From positions 1 to 64,000 of the forward strand of contig JAGQTY010000004.1 of assembly GCA_020438795.1 (NCBI GenBank): DNA of 64,000 nt, given 5' to 3'. Both the position numbers and the translations under genes were made by a program. This DNA comes from Actinomycetota bacterium (lineage in GTDB: Bacteria; Actinomycetota; Actinomycetes; S36-B12; GCA-2699445). Positions 24,830 through 33,462 of this stretch are shown here, piece by piece (position 1 is the stretch's first letter; every line of letters starts with the position of its first letter). The notes below the pieces were generated by a model, which saw nothing but the letters and a program-made list of their open reading frames with translations, was not told where the DNA came from and ran no database searches.

Positions 24830-26134
24830 ATGCCACTTGTGAGCTACTTCCACCATGACCGCAACCTCGAACAGATCCTGGCGCCCATCACATTGATCCG
24901 CGGCGGTAGCAGCCGGGGCTTCTACTTCCAGGGCAACAACGTCCCCAAACCCGGGAAGGGCCTTGAGGAATTCCTCCTGGCTGTCCGGGGATCACCGGAC
25001 CCCATGGGCATGGACGGCTTGGGGGGCGACACGATCCTGCAGTCGAAGACTGCGATCGTCTCGCCTTCGGCACGTCCGGATGCGGACGTCGACTACACCT
25101 TCATCCAGATCTTCCCCGATCAGCCGGCGACCGTGACCTACAAGATGAACTGCGGCAACATCTCGGCCGGAGTGCCGGTGTTCGCGCTCATGAAGAACAT
25201 GATCCCTGACGTCACAGATGGCTCCATCACCGTCCGAGCGTTCTCCACGAATACCCAGAAGATGATGTACATGACCCTCGACGTCCTGAACGGCGAAGCC
25301 AGGGTGAATGGCTCGACGAGCATCGGGGGTGTCCCTGGCACGGGCGCCGACATCGTGGTCGACTTCCGGGATCAGGGGGGTGGTTTCACCGGCAACACCT
25401 TCCCCACCGGGAACCTCGTCGACACCGTCACACTGTCCGATGGCAGTCGCGTGGACGTAACGATCATGGACATGGTCAACATCTGTGGCTTCTTCAACGC
25501 CGAGCAGTTCGGGATCGGCTGCACCGGCCTGGAGCTGCCCGCCCCCGACGGCAGCATCCTCGCTCCGCCCAATATGCTGCCTCGGCTCACTGAGCTCCGG
25601 CTGAAGATCGCGGAACTGATCGGGTGGGACCAGTACTCGAAAGACACCATCGGCAAGGCCACGCTGCCCTTCGCCGTCTCGGTCACGCACCCGAAGGACT
25701 ACTCAGATCTTGACGGGCATACGGTCAGGGCCTTGAGCATCGACCTCGTGGCTCGTTTCTACCTGGAATCAATCATGCACAGCGCTGCACCGGGTAGTGG
25801 GGCGACCTGCCTCGCTGCCGCGGCCGCCGTGCCCGGAACGATCCCGAACATGTCGCTGGCTGAGAGCCCAATGAAGTCCGGCACCGGCGGCGACTTCACC
25901 CTCGGACACCCGTCCGGAACTTTCCGTGTGCACGTGGAGCCCGTGATCGGCAACGACCCCCGGGCAGTCACATACTCCGGATTGAGTTTCCCAAGAACGG
26001 CGAGGATCCTCTGCGACGGAACTGTCTACATCAGGAACGATCGGCCACCCGAGCACTCGGCATGGCTGGAGGCTGATGAGCTGACGGCCGCCTCGTTCTT
26101 CCTCAAGGGTGACGACATCTCAGTCCAGCGCTAG
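24830..26134 (+). CDS. PrpF-like isomerase (4-oxalomesaconate tautomerase / methylaconitate isomerase family)
   Basis: 434 residues in the two-domain diaminopimelate-epimerase-like fold used by PrpF, which moves double bonds in unsaturated di- and tricarboxylates. Landmarks are TLIRGGSSRGFYF (~18-30), GGDTILQSKTAIV, the MNCGNISAGVPVFAL segment with Cys108, MVNICGFFNAEQFG, and a C-terminal GHPSGTFRV segment. The ATG at 24830 was chosen because the family starts close to this point; the frame opens 80 codons earlier but those residues are low quality and cover operator 3. It lies downstream of tetR in the UbiX/UbiD cluster. A PrpF next to UbiD decarboxylases suggests an unsaturated polycarboxylate intermediate. 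Confidence 0.88.
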   Translation: MPLVSYFHHDRNLEQILAPITLIRGGSSRGFYFQGNNVPKPGKGLEEFLLAVRGSPDPMGMDGLGGDTILQSKTAIVSPSARPDADVDYTFIQIFPDQPATVTYKMNCGNISAGVPVFALMKNMIPDVTDGSITVRAFSTNTQKMMYMTLDVLNGEARVNGSTSIGGVPGTGADIVVDFRDQGGGFTGNTFPTGNLVDTVTLSDGSRVDVTIMDMVNICGFFNAEQFGIGCTGLELPAPDGSILAPPNMLPRLTELRLKIAELIGWDQYSKDTIGKATLPFAVSVTHPKDYSDLDGHTVRALSIDLVARFYLESIMHSAAPGSGATCLAAAAAVPGTIPNMSLAESPMKSGTGGDFTLGHPSGTFRVHVEPVIGNDPRAVTYSGLSFPRTARILCDGTVYIRNDRPPEHSAWLEADELTAASFFLKGDDISVQR

Positions 26135-26315
26135 GAGTTGAAGCGCAGTACTCATTCATCCTCATCCGTTGCAGCTGGTGGTCGCCTGAGCTGAGCAAGC
26201 CACCCACGATACCGTCTACCTCACCGAAGACATAGCTGGTCCGCACCCGTGACATTCCATGTCCGACGCTCGGCATAGTGTGACCGCTGAGCGTGCCATT
26301 GAATGACCGTTGACA

Positions 26316-29243
26316 TCAGGAGCAGCCCGATGTCGCCCCACATCCCTCACAGACGTAGCAGGAGCCGGCCGGACGCATCTTGATGCCACAGGTCATGCAC
26401 AATGGCGCGTCAGCAGACTTGCCAGTGATGATCTCCAGCAGTTCGGCCGTGGAGTGTGCATCGGAGGTCCCAGTGGCATCGGCCGAGCCCAGCCCCCGAT
26501 CGCCCGGCTCCTCAGACACAGCGGCGGACTGCTGCATGGTCTCGACGTCGAGGTCATCCGACCCCGGTGCCGAAGCAGCGTTGTCCAGAGTCTGGGCCCT
26601 CTCCTCGGCGGTATGGATGCCGAGAGCCGCCCGCTTCTCATACGGGAGATGGTCCAGGGCCAGGCGGCGGAAGATGTAGTCCATGATGGACTGGGCCATC
26701 CGGATATCCGGATCATCGGTGAGTCCGGCCGGATCGAAGCGCATGTTCACGAACTTCGACACGAACGCCTCCAACGGGACGCCGTACTGAATGGCGATCG
26801 ACACCGCGATGGAGAACGCATCCATGACACCGGCCAGCGTGGAGCCCTGTTTGCCCAGTTTCAGGAACACTTCCCCAAGACCGTCGTCCGGGTAGGAGCC
26901 GGCAGTCATGTAACCCTCCGCGCCGCCGACGGTGAAGCTCACCGTCTGCGAAGGGCGCTTCTTGGGCAGGCGCTTGCGAACCGGGCGGTATTCGACCTGG
27001 ACCTCAGGCTTGTCCGAACTGGACTTCGCTTTGGAGTCCGACAACGGCTGACCCACCTTGGAAGCATCCCGGTAGATGGCAAGGGCCTTGAGGCCGAGAC
27101 GCCACCCTTCGAGATAGATCTCGGCAACATCATCGACCGTGGACTCGCTCGGCATGTTCACCGTCTTGCTGATCGCACCGGACAGGAACGGCTGCACGGC
27201 AGCCATCATCCGCACGTGACCCATCGGAGTGATCGCCCGCTCCCCGACTGCGCAGTCGAAGATGGCGTAGTGTTCCTCGCGCAGTCCCGGAGCGCCGACC
27301 ACGTTGCCCTTCTCGCCGATGTGCTCGACGATGGCTTCGATCGTCTCCTCCGGGTACTGCAGCTTCTTCAGCGCGCGGGGGATCGTGTTGTTCACGATCT
27401 GCATGGAACCGCCGCCCACGAGCTTCTTGAACTTGACCAACGAGAAGTCCGGCTCAACACCGGTGGTGTCGCAGTCCATCATGAAGCCGATCGTGCCGGT
27501 CGGTGCCAGGACGCTGGCCTGGGCGTTGCGCCAGCCGTTCTTGGCGCCGGTGTCGATGCCCAACTGCCACTGCTTGGTCGCCTCTCGCAGAATGTCGCGA
27601 TCCATGGTTGCCGCTGGACGAACCGAGTCGGTCGCGGCAGCGTGCTTGCGCATGACACGGGTGTGCGCCTCGGCATTGCGGTGATACCCCTTGTAGGGGC
27701 CGACGATCCCAGCGAGCTCGGCACTGCGTCGATAGGAGACACCCGTCAGCAGTGACGTGATCGAAGCGGCCAGCGCACGACCGCCGTCGGAATCGTAGGG
27801 CAGACCCGCCGCCATGAGCAGCGCACCGAGATTGGCGTAGCCGATGCCCAGCTGTCGGTAGTCCCTGGTGGTGTCCCCGATCGCCTCGGTCGGGAAGTCT
27901 GCGAAGCAGATCGAGATGTCCATCGCGGTGATGATGTGCTCAGTCGCCTTCACGAACCGCTCGACATCGAAGGTATCGTCGCTTCGGAGGAACTTGAGCA
28001 GGTTGAGCGAGGCCAGGTTGCAGCTCGAGTTGTCCAGGCTCATGTACTCCGAGCACGGGTTGGAAGCCGTGATCCGACCGGTCTCCGGGTTGGTATGCCA
28101 GTCGTTGATCGTTCCGTCGTACTGGATCCCAGGGTCAGCGCAGGCCCAGGCGGCCTCTGCCATCGCCCGGAACACCTTCTGTGCTCTCACAGTCTCGATG
28201 ACCCGACCGTCAGTGCGTGCCACCAGATTGAAGTCTCCGTCCGCCTCGACCTGACGCATGAAGTCGTCGGAGACCCTGACCGAGTTGTTCGCGTTCTGAT
28301 ATTGCACCGAGGTGATGTCCGAGCCGCCGAGGTCCATGTCGAAGCCCGCATCCCGCAGGACCCGGATCTTCTCCTCCTCACGCACCTTCGTGTCGATGAA
28401 TTCCTGGATGTCCGGGTGGTCGACGTCGAGGACCACCATCTTGGCGGCGCGACGGGTCGCCCCACCGGACTTGATGGTTCCTGCACTGGCGTCGGCGCCG
28501 CGCATGAACGACACAGGTCCACTGGCGGTGCCGCCCGAGGAGCGCAGCAACTCCTTGCTGGAACGGATGCGGGAGATGTTCAGCCCTGCCCCGGAGCCGC
28601 CCTTGAAGATGAGCCCCTCCTCCTTGTACCAGTTGAGGATCGAGTCCATCGTGTCGTCCACGGCCAGGATGAAGCAGGCCGAGACCTGCTGCGGACTGGT
28701 GGTGCCCACGTTGAACCAGACAGGCGAGTTGAACGAGAAGTGCTGGTGCAGCAGCAGCCAGGTCAGCTCGTCGGAGAACACCGAGGCATCCTCCCGGCTC
28801 GCGAAGTAGCCGTACTTCAGTCCATTGCTGACGTACTGCCCCACGACCCGGTCGATGAGTTCCCGCAACGACCATTCGCGCTCCTCCGAACCCAGAGCGC
28901 CCCGGAAGTACTTGCTGGTGACGATGGTCGAGGCGTTGATACTCCAGAAGTCGGGGAACTCCACCCCCCGCTGCTCGAAGACCGTCTCGCCGGTCTTCCA
29001 GTTCGTCTGCACGACATCGCGACGTTCCCAGTTGACCTCGTCGTAGGGGTGTACGCCTTCGTTGCTGAAGGTGCGCTCGATCACGAGACCACCGTCGCCC
29101 TTGATCGAAATCTCACTGGCGGGCTTGGACACTTCTTCCTCTGTTCTCTCGTAGGGCAGTTGGGTCATCGTCGCTTGCTTCTCCTCTATCTGTGTCACTG
29201 ATTCGTTCAGGCTCATCTGATCGGGCACCTTGGCCTCAGTCAT
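26316..29243 (-). CDS. nrdJ: Adenosylcobalamin-dependent ribonucleoside-diphosphate reductase (class II)
   Basis: Makes deoxyribonucleotides using vitamin B12. About 975 residues, the usual length for actinobacterial NrdJ. Landmarks are [38 protein letters not shown], the [20 protein letters not shown] active-site segment (N-x-C-x-E), and [21 protein letters not shown]. The C-terminal end is a zinc-ribbon-like MTCGIKM...[14 protein letters not shown] with the redox cysteines. The ATG at 29243 overlaps the nrdR stop by 8 bases; an ATG at 29168 has a better GAGGAG, so the start is uncertain by 25 residues. It is co-transcribed with nrdR, which should control it through the boxes at 29797-29844. 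Confidence 0.97.
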   Translation of the reverse strand: MTEAKVPDQMSLNESVTQIEEKQATMTQLPYERTEEEVSKPASEISIKGDGGLVIERTFSNEGVHPYDEVNWERRDVVQTNWKTGETVFEQRGVEFPDFWSINASTIVTSKYFRGALGSEEREWSLRELIDRVVGQYVSNGLKYGYFASREDASVFSDELTWLLLHQHFSFNSPVWFNVGTTSPQQVSACFILAVDDTMDSILNWYKEEGLIFKGGSGAGLNISRIRSSKELLRSSGGTASGPVSFMRGADASAGTIKSGGATRRAAKMVVLDVDHPDIQEFIDTKVREEEKIRVLRDAGFDMDLGGSDITSVQYQNANNSVRVSDDFMRQVEADGDFNLVARTDGRVIETVRAQKVFRAMAEAAWACADPGIQYDGTINDWHTNPETGRITASNPCSEYMSLDNSSCNLASLNLLKFLRSDDTFDVERFVKATEHIITAMDISICFADFPTEAIGDTTRDYRQLGIGYANLGALLMAAGLPYDSDGGRALAASITSLLTGVSYRRSAELAGIVGPYKGYHRNAEAHTRVMRKHAAATDSVRPAATMDRDILREATKQWQLGIDTGAKNGWRNAQASVLAPTGTIGFMMDCDTTGVEPDFSLVKFKKLVGGGSMQIVNNTIPRALKKLQYPEETIEAIVEHIGEKGNVVGAPGLREEHYAIFDCAVGERAITPMGHVRMMAAVQPFLSGAISKTVNMPSESTVDDVAEIYLEGWRLGLKALAIYRDASKVGQPLSDSKAKSSSDKPEVQVEYRPVRKRLPKKRPSQTVSFTVGGAEGYMTAGSYPDDGLGEVFLKLGKQGSTLAGVMDAFSIAVSIAIQYGVPLEAFVSKFVNMRFDPAGLTDDPDIRMAQSIMDYIFRRLALDHLPYEKRAALGIHTAEERAQTLDNAASAPGSDDLDVETMQQSAAVSEEPGDRGLGSADATGTSDAHSTAELLEIITGKSADAPLCMTCGIKMRPAGSCYVCEGCGATSGCS

Positions 29244-29697
29244 CCTCGGACCGACCTTCCTGGCGCATGTCCCTGATCTCCTTCTCGAAGTCCTCCGCAC
29301 TGGTGAAACCCCGGTACACCGAGGCGAACCGCAGGTATGCGACCTCATCGAGACTGCGAAGCGGGCCCAGGATGGCCAGGCCGACCTCATCGCTGGGAAC
29401 CTCCGCCAGACCGGACTGCCGGATGGTGTCCTCGACCTGCTGGGCCAGCACTGCCAGGTCGTCCTCGCTGACAGGCCTGCCCCGGCAGGCTTTGCGGACC
29501 CCGCTGACGACCTTGTTCCGGCTGAACCCCTCGGAGACACCGGAGCGTTTGAGCACGTTGAGGCTGGGGGTCTCCACCGTGGTGAAACGACGTCCGCAGG
29601 CGGCGCACTGACGGCGCCGGCGAATCGCCACACCATCGTCGGTGGCCCGGGAATCAACGACTCGCGACTCCGAGGTCCGGCAGAACGGGCAATGCAT
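29236..29697 (-). CDS. nrdR: Transcriptional repressor NrdR
   Basis: 153 residues. It senses ATP/dATP and represses ribonucleotide reductase genes. The N-terminal zinc ribbon has CPFC (residues 3-6) and CAACGRRF (~31-38). The ATP-cone domain follows (~49-139), with [14 protein letters not shown] and [15 protein letters not shown]. The ATG at 29697 is supported by AAGGAAG about 6 bases upstream; the open frame extends 35 codons further but into the predicted promoter. It overlaps nrdJ. Two NrdR-box-like palindromes lie 100-147 bases upstream, consistent with autoregulation. Confidence 0.97.
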   Translation of the reverse strand: MHCPFCRTSESRVVDSRATDDGVAIRRRRQCAACGRRFTTVETPSLNVLKRSGVSEGFSRNKVVSGVRKACRGRPVSEDDLAVLAQQVEDTIRQSGLAEVPSDEVGLAILGPLRSLDEVAYLRFASVYRGFTSAEDFEKEIRDMRQEGRSEDD

Positions 29698-29796
29698 GTG
29701 GATCTTCCTTCTTCCTGTTACCTGCGAATACCGCCCATGTGGATGGTTCTGTGGAGATCTCTGTGGGTTTCTTGGGGACCACTTGTGAATCTCACA

Positions 29797-29812
29797 CCAC
29801 AACCTGTGGACG
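29797..29812. promoter_or_regulatory. NrdR box 1 (weaker)
   Basis: The core CAACCTGTGG fits the NrdR-box core C-w-A-t-A-T-a-T-w-G with two mismatches, and the surrounding CCACA-N3-TGTGG is palindromic. Its centre is exactly 32 bases (three helical turns) from box 2, the paired arrangement known for NrdR. Confidence 0.55.
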
Positions 29813-29828
29813 AATCACACGCACGTAA

Positions 29829-29844
29829 CTACAACATGTTGTGA
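29829..29844. promoter_or_regulatory. NrdR box 2
   Basis: The site contains the perfect palindrome ACAACATGTTGT, and its core CAACATGTTG matches all fixed positions of the NrdR-box consensus core. It is located upstream of nrdR-nrdJ, phased 32 bases from box 1. The known NrdR mechanism (paired boxes) plus position make this assignment fairly strong. Confidence 0.7.
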
Positions 29845-29923
29845 CGATAGAGCCATTCCCCCACAAACGGCAACCGTGTCCGAATTGTGGGCGTGTCGGC
29901 CCAGGAGACTCTCCTCCACGGCG

Positions 29924-30394
29924 TCACCTCACCGGCAGCACGATGACGTCACCCGCCGAGATGGACGCCGTTCTCAGGCCGTTGAGCACCGAGATCTCGT
30001 GCACCACGGCTCGGGGGTCTTCGTCGGCCGCGATGGCCGTCGCCAGTCCCCAGAGGGTCTCCCCGGCGCTGACAACGTGCTCTCGATGCGAAGGCGCACT
30101 CAGCAGCGACGCGCCGTCGTTCTCCGTCACAGCAGTGGCCGCTGGACCACTGCCCCGAGCCGCCGCCGCATCGAGGCTCGCCCGCGAGGCCGAACCTCCC
30201 GAACTCCACGCCGTATAGAGCGCCCAGGCGATGGCGACCACACATGCCAGCACCACGATGCGGGCAACCACACCACCGACGGCTATCACCGGCTTCCAGC
30301 GATCCCGTCTGCGATCCAGTCGCCCGGAGGCCACGACGCTATCCATTCCATCCCCTGCGAATGGAGCTCCTCGCAACGATCCCTGCAATGACAT
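29924..30394 (-). CDS. LysM-domain membrane protein divergent from lexA (SOS-linked)
   Basis: 156 residues: a basic cytoplasmic N-terminus, one transmembrane helix at ~36-60, an Ala/Ser/Gly linker, and a LysM peptidoglycan-binding domain at ~105-155 (HVVSAGETLWGLATAI, then ISVLNGL and GDVIVLPV). The ATG at 30394 has GGAGG 4 bases upstream. Divergent LysM genes next to lexA occur widely in Gram-positives and include SOS-induced cell-division suppressors (YneA type, and Rv2719c in mycobacteria). A LexA-box-like site at 30483-30498 lies 89 bases upstream, so SOS induction is likely. The division-inhibitor role is inferred. Confidence 0.85.
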   Translation of the reverse strand: MSLQGSLRGAPFAGDGMDSVVASGRLDRRRDRWKPVIAVGGVVARIVVLACVVAIAWALYTAWSSGGSASRASLDAAAARGSGPAATAVTENDGASLLSAPSHREHVVSAGETLWGLATAIAADEDPRAVVHEISVLNGLRTASISAGDVIVLPVR

Positions 30395-30482
30395 GTCGCC
30401 TCCTCCTGATCAACACCCGCAACCGGACGACGATTCGCCCACTGGACCCAAGCTCGATTCACGCCCGACGCGCCCAGTCGAT

Positions 30483-30498
30483 TCGCACACTTGTTCGA
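30483..30498. promoter_or_regulatory. LexA (SOS) box, LysM-gene side
   Basis: TCGCAC-ACTT-GTTCGA differs at one position from the Gram-positive SOS box TCGAAC-N4-GTTCGA. It lies 89 bases upstream of the LysM-gene start and 69 bases from the second box, so each divergent gene has its own site. Confidence 0.65.
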
Positions 30499-30538
30499 TT
30501 TCGGCTGTTGTAACAGTTCTATCAAGCAGGTCCGACAC

Positions 30539-30580
30539 GCACCAGAGGTATTCGAACATTTGTTTGAATACCTCTGGTGC
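30539..30580. repeat. 42-base near-perfect palindrome enclosing the lexA SOS box
   Basis: Perfect 15-base arms (GCACCAGAGGTATTC and GAATACCTCTGGTGC) flank the centre; inside, four of six further positions also pair, with only 30554/30565 and the centre pair mismatched. The SOS box is its middle. It is much longer than a LexA site alone needs, and could bind a second regulator or form a strong hairpin in the lexA leader if transcribed. Confidence 0.85.
30552..30567. promoter_or_regulatory. LexA (SOS) box, lexA side
   Basis: TCGAAC-ATTT-GTTTGA is one mismatch from TCGAAC-N4-GTTCGA. It lies about 85 bases before the lexA start, as expected for LexA autoregulation. Confidence 0.8.
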
Positions 30581-30652
30581 TGGGCGCTAAGCTCTGAAGG
30601 AAAGCTTGAGGGTTGAGTTCGTCAGATCTCAGCAGGGGGTGAAGGAGTGCAG

Positions 30653-31402
30653 ATGACGGAATCATCGAAGACGCGACAGCGACTCACCAAGCGGCAGCAA
30701 GCAGTGCTGCGGTTCCTGCGGGAGTTCATCGCCGATCACGGCTACCCGCCCAGCGTCCGGGAGGTGGGCCAAGCAGTCGGACTGACCAGCTCCTCCAGCG
30801 TTTCGCACCAACTGCGGACCCTTGAGGCGAAGGGATACCTGCGCAAGGACCCGAACCGTCCCCGCACCTTGGTCGTGGTCGACGTGGCCGCAGGCGAGGT
30901 TGACGCTGCCGATGACCTGGAGGTGCTGGAAGGGATCTCCGACGAGGAATCACCGGCGGCGCTGGCGACCGTCACCTCACTCGAGTCACGCAGGGAATCA
31001 CCCGGGCAGACGGCAAGCAGCGTCGCAGTGCCGGTGGTGGGACGTATTGCAGCCGGCGGACCCATCCTGGCCGAACAGCACGTGGAGTCGGTGTTCTCAC
31101 TCCCCACGGAGCTGACCGGTCCGGGAGAGCTCTTCATCCTCGAGGTCCGGGGGGACTCGATGATCGACGCGGCCATCTGCGACGGCGACTACGTGGTCGT
31201 CCGTTCCCAGCCGACCGCCCAGAACGGCGACATCGTCGCCGCGATGTTCACCGACGGCCCCGACAGCGAGGCCACCGTGAAGACATTCAAGCGCGATGGC
31301 GCCGGAGTGTGGCTCCTGCCCCAGAACAGCGCCTACGAACCGATCCCGGCCGAACGAGCCACCATCATGGGAAAGGTCGTCTCAGTCCTGCGGCGCGTCT
31401 GA
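30653..31402 (+). CDS. lexA: LexA repressor (SOS regulator)
   Basis: 249 residues. The N-terminal winged helix (~5-70) shows [15 protein letters not shown] and [25 protein letters not shown]. After an unusually long acidic/Ser linker (~78-125) comes the S24 autoprotease: the Ala-Gly cleavage site in VGRIAAGGP (A134/G135), catalytic Ser169 in RGDSMID, and Lys210 in EATVKTF. The ATG at 30653 has AGGAG 6 bases upstream; a GTG two codons earlier would overlap it. The 3' end overlaps the end of the convergent dinG-like gene by 21 bases. Confidence 0.98.
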   Translation: MTESSKTRQRLTKRQQAVLRFLREFIADHGYPPSVREVGQAVGLTSSSSVSHQLRTLEAKGYLRKDPNRPRTLVVVDVAAGEVDAADDLEVLEGISDEESPAALATVTSLESRRESPGQTASSVAVPVVGRIAAGGPILAEQHVESVFSLPTELTGPGELFILEVRGDSMIDAAICDGDYVVVRSQPTAQNGDIVAAMFTDGPDSEATVKTFKRDGAGVWLLPQNSAYEPIPAERATIMGKVVSVLRRV

Positions 31403-33379
31403 TCCTGACGGACGCAGGTCCGTCATACCGCGCCCGCGGCGACTCGCCTCCCTCAGGCGCTCGAGAGCGGCCATGACCACCGTCCGGTCCTGCGTGTTCC
31501 AGAAGTCCGGCAGGCTGCGCCTCAGATAGCTTCCATAGCTGGATCTGACCAGCCGCGGGTCAAGGACCGCGACCACACCACGATCGCTGGGTGTCCTGAT
31601 CAGACGCCCCGCTCCTTGCGCCAGCAGCAAGGCCGCACGGGGCACCGAGATCGCAGTGAAGCCACTGCCCCCAGCCTCCTCGACCCGGGAGCTGCGGGCC
31701 GCGAGCACAGGCTCATCGGGCCGGGGGAAGGGGATTCTGTCGATGATCACCAGCCGACACAGGTCACCGGGCAGATCGACCCCCTGGAAGAGCGAGAGAG
31801 TGCCGATGAGCACACCCGAACTCGACAGTGACATCTCCTTCACAAGTCTGGTGACCGGTTCGCCGCGCCTCTGCAGCAGCAGCGAGAATTCCGGGGACAG
31901 CTTCGCCCGGAAGTACTCGCCGTACTCTTCGACCGCGCGCCAGGAGCTCAACAGGATGAGCGCCCCGCCCCCGCTTGCCTCGACAAGCTCCAGAGCCCGT
32001 TCGAGTGTCGCCTGATTCATCGCGTCCCGGCCCGGGCGAGGCAGGTCCGTGGCCACGTAAAGAATGCCCTGGGCACCGTAGTCGAAGGGTGATCCGACGT
32101 CCAGTTCCGAGCTCTCGATCCCGGCGCCGGCCAGCCCGAGGTCGTGACGGAACGATTCGAAGGAGCCACCGAGTGCCAGGGTCGCACTGGTGAGGATGAC
32201 AGCCTTCGGCTCACCGATCACCGTCTTGGTCACCTCCGTCACCGACAACGGCGCAAGATGCAGCCCGGGCGCACCGCGACCTTCGAACCACAGCACATCA
32301 TCGGGGCCCTGGGAGAGGAGATCGCCGATCACATCATGGATCTCCTGGAGTCCCGCGGCCACCCGGTGCCGGCGAGCCGCTTCGGCGTCCGAACGGTTCA
32401 CCTCGGAGACCGCCACATGGCAGCAGTCCCGCAGCGCGGCCAGGGGTTCCACCAGGGATTGCGGCAGCGCCTGGAAAGTCACCCGTTCGGAACCGTAGTC
32501 GATGAAGGCTTTCTCGAGGTCGGCGGTCGCCGCCACCAGGTCTCCGTGGGTCGAACCGTCGATCAGGCTCCTGGCCTCACGCGTCGCCCGTTCGCACGCC
32601 GCGATCGTCAGGTCGACGGCCGATGCGGAGGTGGCCCGCGCAGGGAAGTCGTGAGCCTCGTCCACGATCAGCACATCGTGCTCAGGCAGCAGTGCCGTCG
32701 AGTCGAGCCCGTCGAGAGCCAGGACCGCGTGGTTGGTGACCACGATGTCCGCACGCGCGGCCGCCTCCTTGGCATTCTCCGCGAAGCACTCCAGCGCATA
32801 GCTGCACTTGGACGCCCCGACGCACTCGCGCCCTGTCGCCGACATGGCCCGCCATACTCGGGGATCGATATCATCATCGAAATCGTCCCGGTCGCCGGTC
32901 TGCGTCTGCTCGGCCCAGCTTCGCAGCCGGTCAGCCTCCTTCTCCAGGCGTCCGACCGCGCCATCGAGCTCCATGGCATCCTGGCCGTCCGCCCCGGCTG
33001 CCAGGCGCGCCTTGCACAGGTAGTTCGCCCTGCCTTTGAGCACAGCCGTCGTCAGCCCGGCTGCGTCCAGTTCGAGCACCGAGGGGAGATCTCCGGTGAC
33101 CAGCTGCCGCTGCAGGGCAAGCGTGGCGGTGGAGATCACCACACGTTCCGTGGCGTCTCCCAGCGCCAGGATCGCGGGAACGAGGTAGCCGAGCGACTTG
33201 CCGGTTCCAGTGCCTGCCTGGACCAGCAGGACACCGCCCTGCTCGATCGTGTCGGCGACTGCCACTGCCATCTCATCCTGATTGGCGCGGTGCTGACCCT
33301 CGAGGCCGGCAATCACCTCGGCCAGACGGACCGGCACGTCGGACACTTCGCTCACCACTCCACGGTAGTCCACGCTCAC
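31382..33379 (-). CDS. DinG/XPD-family ATP-dependent DNA helicase
   Basis: A superfamily 2 helicase of about 665 residues. Walker A GTGTGKS is at ~56-62 and the DEAH box at ~240-243. Four cysteines (~122, 186, 192 and 198) sit between them in the position of the XPD-type 4Fe-4S cluster. The C-terminal motif ends in [14 protein letters not shown]. DinG unwinds D-loops, R-loops and 5'-tailed DNA in repair. The GTG at 33379 is chosen because AGGG lies 6 bases upstream; a TTG at 33442 would add 21 residues. It is last in the dapF-hflX-GGDEF/EAL run and overlaps the lexA 3' end tail-to-tail. Confidence 0.92.
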   Translation of the reverse strand: MSVDYRGVVSEVSDVPVRLAEVIAGLEGQHRANQDEMAVAVADTIEQGGVLLVQAGTGTGKSLGYLVPAILALGDATERVVISTATLALQRQLVTGDLPSVLELDAAGLTTAVLKGRANYLCKARLAAGADGQDAMELDGAVGRLEKEADRLRSWAEQTQTGDRDDFDDDIDPRVWRAMSATGRECVGASKCSYALECFAENAKEAAARADIVVTNHAVLALDGLDSTALLPEHDVLIVDEAHDFPARATSASAVDLTIAACERATREARSLIDGSTHGDLVAATADLEKAFIDYGSERVTFQALPQSLVEPLAALRDCCHVAVSEVNRSDAEAARRHRVAAGLQEIHDVIGDLLSQGPDDVLWFEGRGAPGLHLAPLSVTEVTKTVIGEPKAVILTSATLALGGSFESFRHDLGLAGAGIESSELDVGSPFDYGAQGILYVATDLPRPGRDAMNQATLERALELVEASGGGALILLSSWRAVEEYGEYFRAKLSPEFSLLLQRRGEPVTRLVKEMSLSSSGVLIGTLSLFQGVDLPGDLCRLVIIDRIPFPRPDEPVLAARSSRVEEAGGSGFTAISVPRAALLLAQGAGRLIRTPSDRGVVAVLDPRLVRSSYGSYLRRSLPDFWNTQDRTVVMAALERLREASRRGRGMTDLRPSGSDAPQD

Positions 33380-33462
33380 CCGTACCCTGTCGCGCGAATC
33401 GGTTCCTGGGGACAGTGGCGCGTCAGATGGCGCGGTCCGCAAGCAGAACCGGCCGATCCGGA

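Noticed and set aside
26135-26315. Hairpin ACGCTC/GAGCGT as a terminator between the PrpF-like gene and nrdJ
   Set aside because: Six-base stem with a 17-base loop and no U-run; too weak to support.
26310-29201. Two long plus-strand frames (481 and 421 codons)
   Set aside because: Both are antisense to nrdJ, a certain gene.
29698-29923. Cobalamin riboswitch upstream of nrdR-nrdJ
   Set aside because: No B12-box-like or riboswitch structure was recognised, and a B12-dependent enzyme would not be expected to be switched off by B12.
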